From Magnetospirillum sp. ME-1 (lineage in GTDB: Bacteria; Pseudomonadota; Alphaproteobacteria; Rhodospirillales; Magnetospirillaceae), in NCBI RefSeq assembly GCF_002105535.1, contig NZ_CP015848.1, positions 682,907 through 746,906 on the forward strand: 64,000 nt of DNA, read 5' to 3'. A program made the position numbers and the translations under genes. A model generated the notes under the pieces. It was given only the letters and a program-made list of their open reading frames with translations, did no database searches and was not told the DNA's origin. Positions 63,136 to 64,000 of this stretch are shown here, one piece after another. Numbering within the stretch: position 1 is the first letter of the stretch; every line of letters begins with the position of its first letter.

Positions 63136-63193
63136 GTCATGGCCGGGCTTGACCCGGCCATCCATGGACCCCCGGGTCAAGCCCGGGGGTGAC
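63136..63193. repeat. Palindromic intergenic repeat, family 1 (copy C)
   Basis: GTCATGGCCGGGCTTGACCC...CCATCCATGG followed by a second inner palindrome CCCGGGTCAAGCCCGGGGGTGAC. Same family as 16563 and 47621 but more compact. It occupies nearly all of the pgk-cobM gap. Confidence 0.85.
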
Positions 63194-63217
63194 GATGAAG
63201 ATTGGCGGACTTCAATC

Positions 63218-64000
63218 TCAGCCGCAACCGCCGACGCCGCCGGCGCCGCAGCCGCAGCCGGTGCCGCGCACCTGGTCGGGCTGGACGTGCAGCGCCGCCA
63301 CGCCGGGCAGCTCCTTGCCTTCCAGCCATTCCAGGAAGGCGCCGCCGGCAGTCGAGATGTAGGAGAACTTCTCCTCCACCCCCGCCTTGGCCAGGGCCGA
63401 GACGGTGTCGCCGCCGCCGCCCACGGTGAGCAGCTTGCCCTTGGCGGTGAGAGCCGCCGCCGCCTGGGCCACGGCGTTGGTGGCCTTGTCGAAGGGAGCG
63501 ATCTCGAAGGCGCCCAGCGGGCCGTTCCACACCAGGGTCTTGCAGCCTTCCAGCAGCTTGACCACCGCCTGGGCGGAAGCCGGGCCGGCGTCGAGGATCA
63601 TCTTGTCCTCGGGCACGGCATCGACGGAGACCACGGCATTGGCGGCGTTCTCGGCGAACTCGCCGGCCACCACCGCGTCGGTGGGCAGCACGATGCGGCA
63701 CTTGGCCGCCTCGGCCTTCTTGAGGATCTCGCGCGCGGTATCGGCCAGATCCTTCTCGCACAGGGACTTGCCCACCGCCTTGCCTTGGGCGAACAGGAAG
63801 GTGTTGGCCATGCCGCCGCCGATGATCAGGTAGTCCACCTTGGCCACCAGATTGCCCAGCAGGTCCAGCTTGGTGGAGACCTTGGCGCCGCCGACGATGG
63901 CGGCCACCGGCTTTTCCGGGACTTCAAGCGCACGCCCCAGGGCCTCCAACTCGGCCTGCATCAGGCGGCCGGCGGCGGCCGGCAGCAGGTGCGCCAGACC
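63218..64000 (-). CDS. pgk: Phosphoglycerate kinase (C-terminal part, cut by window end)
   Basis: The last ~260 residues of the glycolytic enzyme; the start lies beyond the window. Recognisable are [75 protein letters not shown] and [14 protein letters not shown]...[24 protein letters not shown]. After the usual end of the enzyme (about GVAAL) there is an extra tail of about 23 residues ending [15 protein letters not shown], rich in Gly and Cys, which is not typical for the family. Confidence 0.95.
   Translation of the reverse strand, partial: GLAHLLPAAAGRLMQAELEALGRALEVPEKPVAAIVGGAKVSTKLDLLGNLVAKVDYLIIGGGMANTFLFAQGKAVGKSLCEKDLADTAREILKKAEAAKCRIVLPTDAVVAGEFAENAANAVVSVDAVPEDKMILDAGPASAQAVVKLLEGCKTLVWNGPLGAFEIAPFDKATNAVAQAAAALTAKGKLLTVGGGGDTVSALAKAGVEEKFSYISTAGGAFLEWLEGKELPGVAALHVQPDQVRGTGCGCGAGGVGGCG

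Overview
The window is high-GC bacterial DNA that looks like an alphaproteobacterium of the Rhodospirillales, most likely Magnetospirillum or a close relative. The reasons are polyhydroxyalkanoate genes, several chemoreceptors and two-component systems, an assimilatory nitrate cluster of the NasT/NasS type, scattered cobalamin genes and the usual alphaproteobacterial intergenic repeats. The genus is an inference from gene content and was not tested by comparison. Both window edges are artificial, and the last gene (pgk) is cut.

Layout. 0.3-8.8 kb (minus strand): a heavy-metal RND efflux operon (outer-membrane channel, His-rich adaptor, inner-membrane pump) with several small exported proteins around it, ending in a split reading frame. 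8.9-11.8 kb: tRNA-Ser(GGA), then the 5-oxoprolinase genes pxpBCA. 12-28 kb: signalling and housekeeping genes. These are a receiver/Hpt pair, a Sel1-repeat protein, aspartate aminotransferase, two methyl-accepting chemotaxis proteins (one with a covalent haem motif), an HD-GYP response regulator, ilvE divergent from a MarR/OmpR pair resembling petP/petR, a sensor kinase, a ParA-like ATPase and a Cache-type histidine kinase. 28-31 kb: phasin, proC, a YbjN protein, a stretch with a DnaA-box-like palindrome and an 84-bp triple repeat, and ubiK. 31-33.4 kb: cobT divergent from cobS-cobC. 33.4-36.6 kb: a TonB-dependent receptor whose residues match the copper receptor OprC, with a DUF2946 partner.

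36.7-47.6 kb is the most coherent system: nitrate assimilation. nasT (an ANTAR RNA-binding antiterminator) is followed by nrtABC (nitrate ABC transporter) and then nasS-nirB-nirD-nasA (sensor, nitrite reductase, nitrate reductase). Each of the three units has a sigma-54-type promoter. The two structural operons each carry a long leader with two hexanucleotide-loop hairpins, the second of which overlaps an intrinsic terminator. This is the expected architecture of a NasT-controlled antitermination switch. Expression would then need both nitrogen limitation (sigma-54) and nitrate (NasS releasing NasT). NasS is itself encoded behind one of these switches.

47.7-57.4 kb: a lipoprotein, two glycosyltransferases, a glycerophosphodiesterase, a nitronate-monooxygenase-like flavoprotein, a small ribbon-helix-helix protein, a class A penicillin-binding protein, a YcgN-type cysteine cluster protein, and a lysozyme-like ORF followed by a lipoprotein. 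57.5-64 kb (minus strand): PHA depolymerase, then pgk - cobM - cobA - TauE/SafE-like - SCO1 - cobB, an overlapping gene run that interleaves corrin synthesis with copper/cytochrome-oxidase-type genes.
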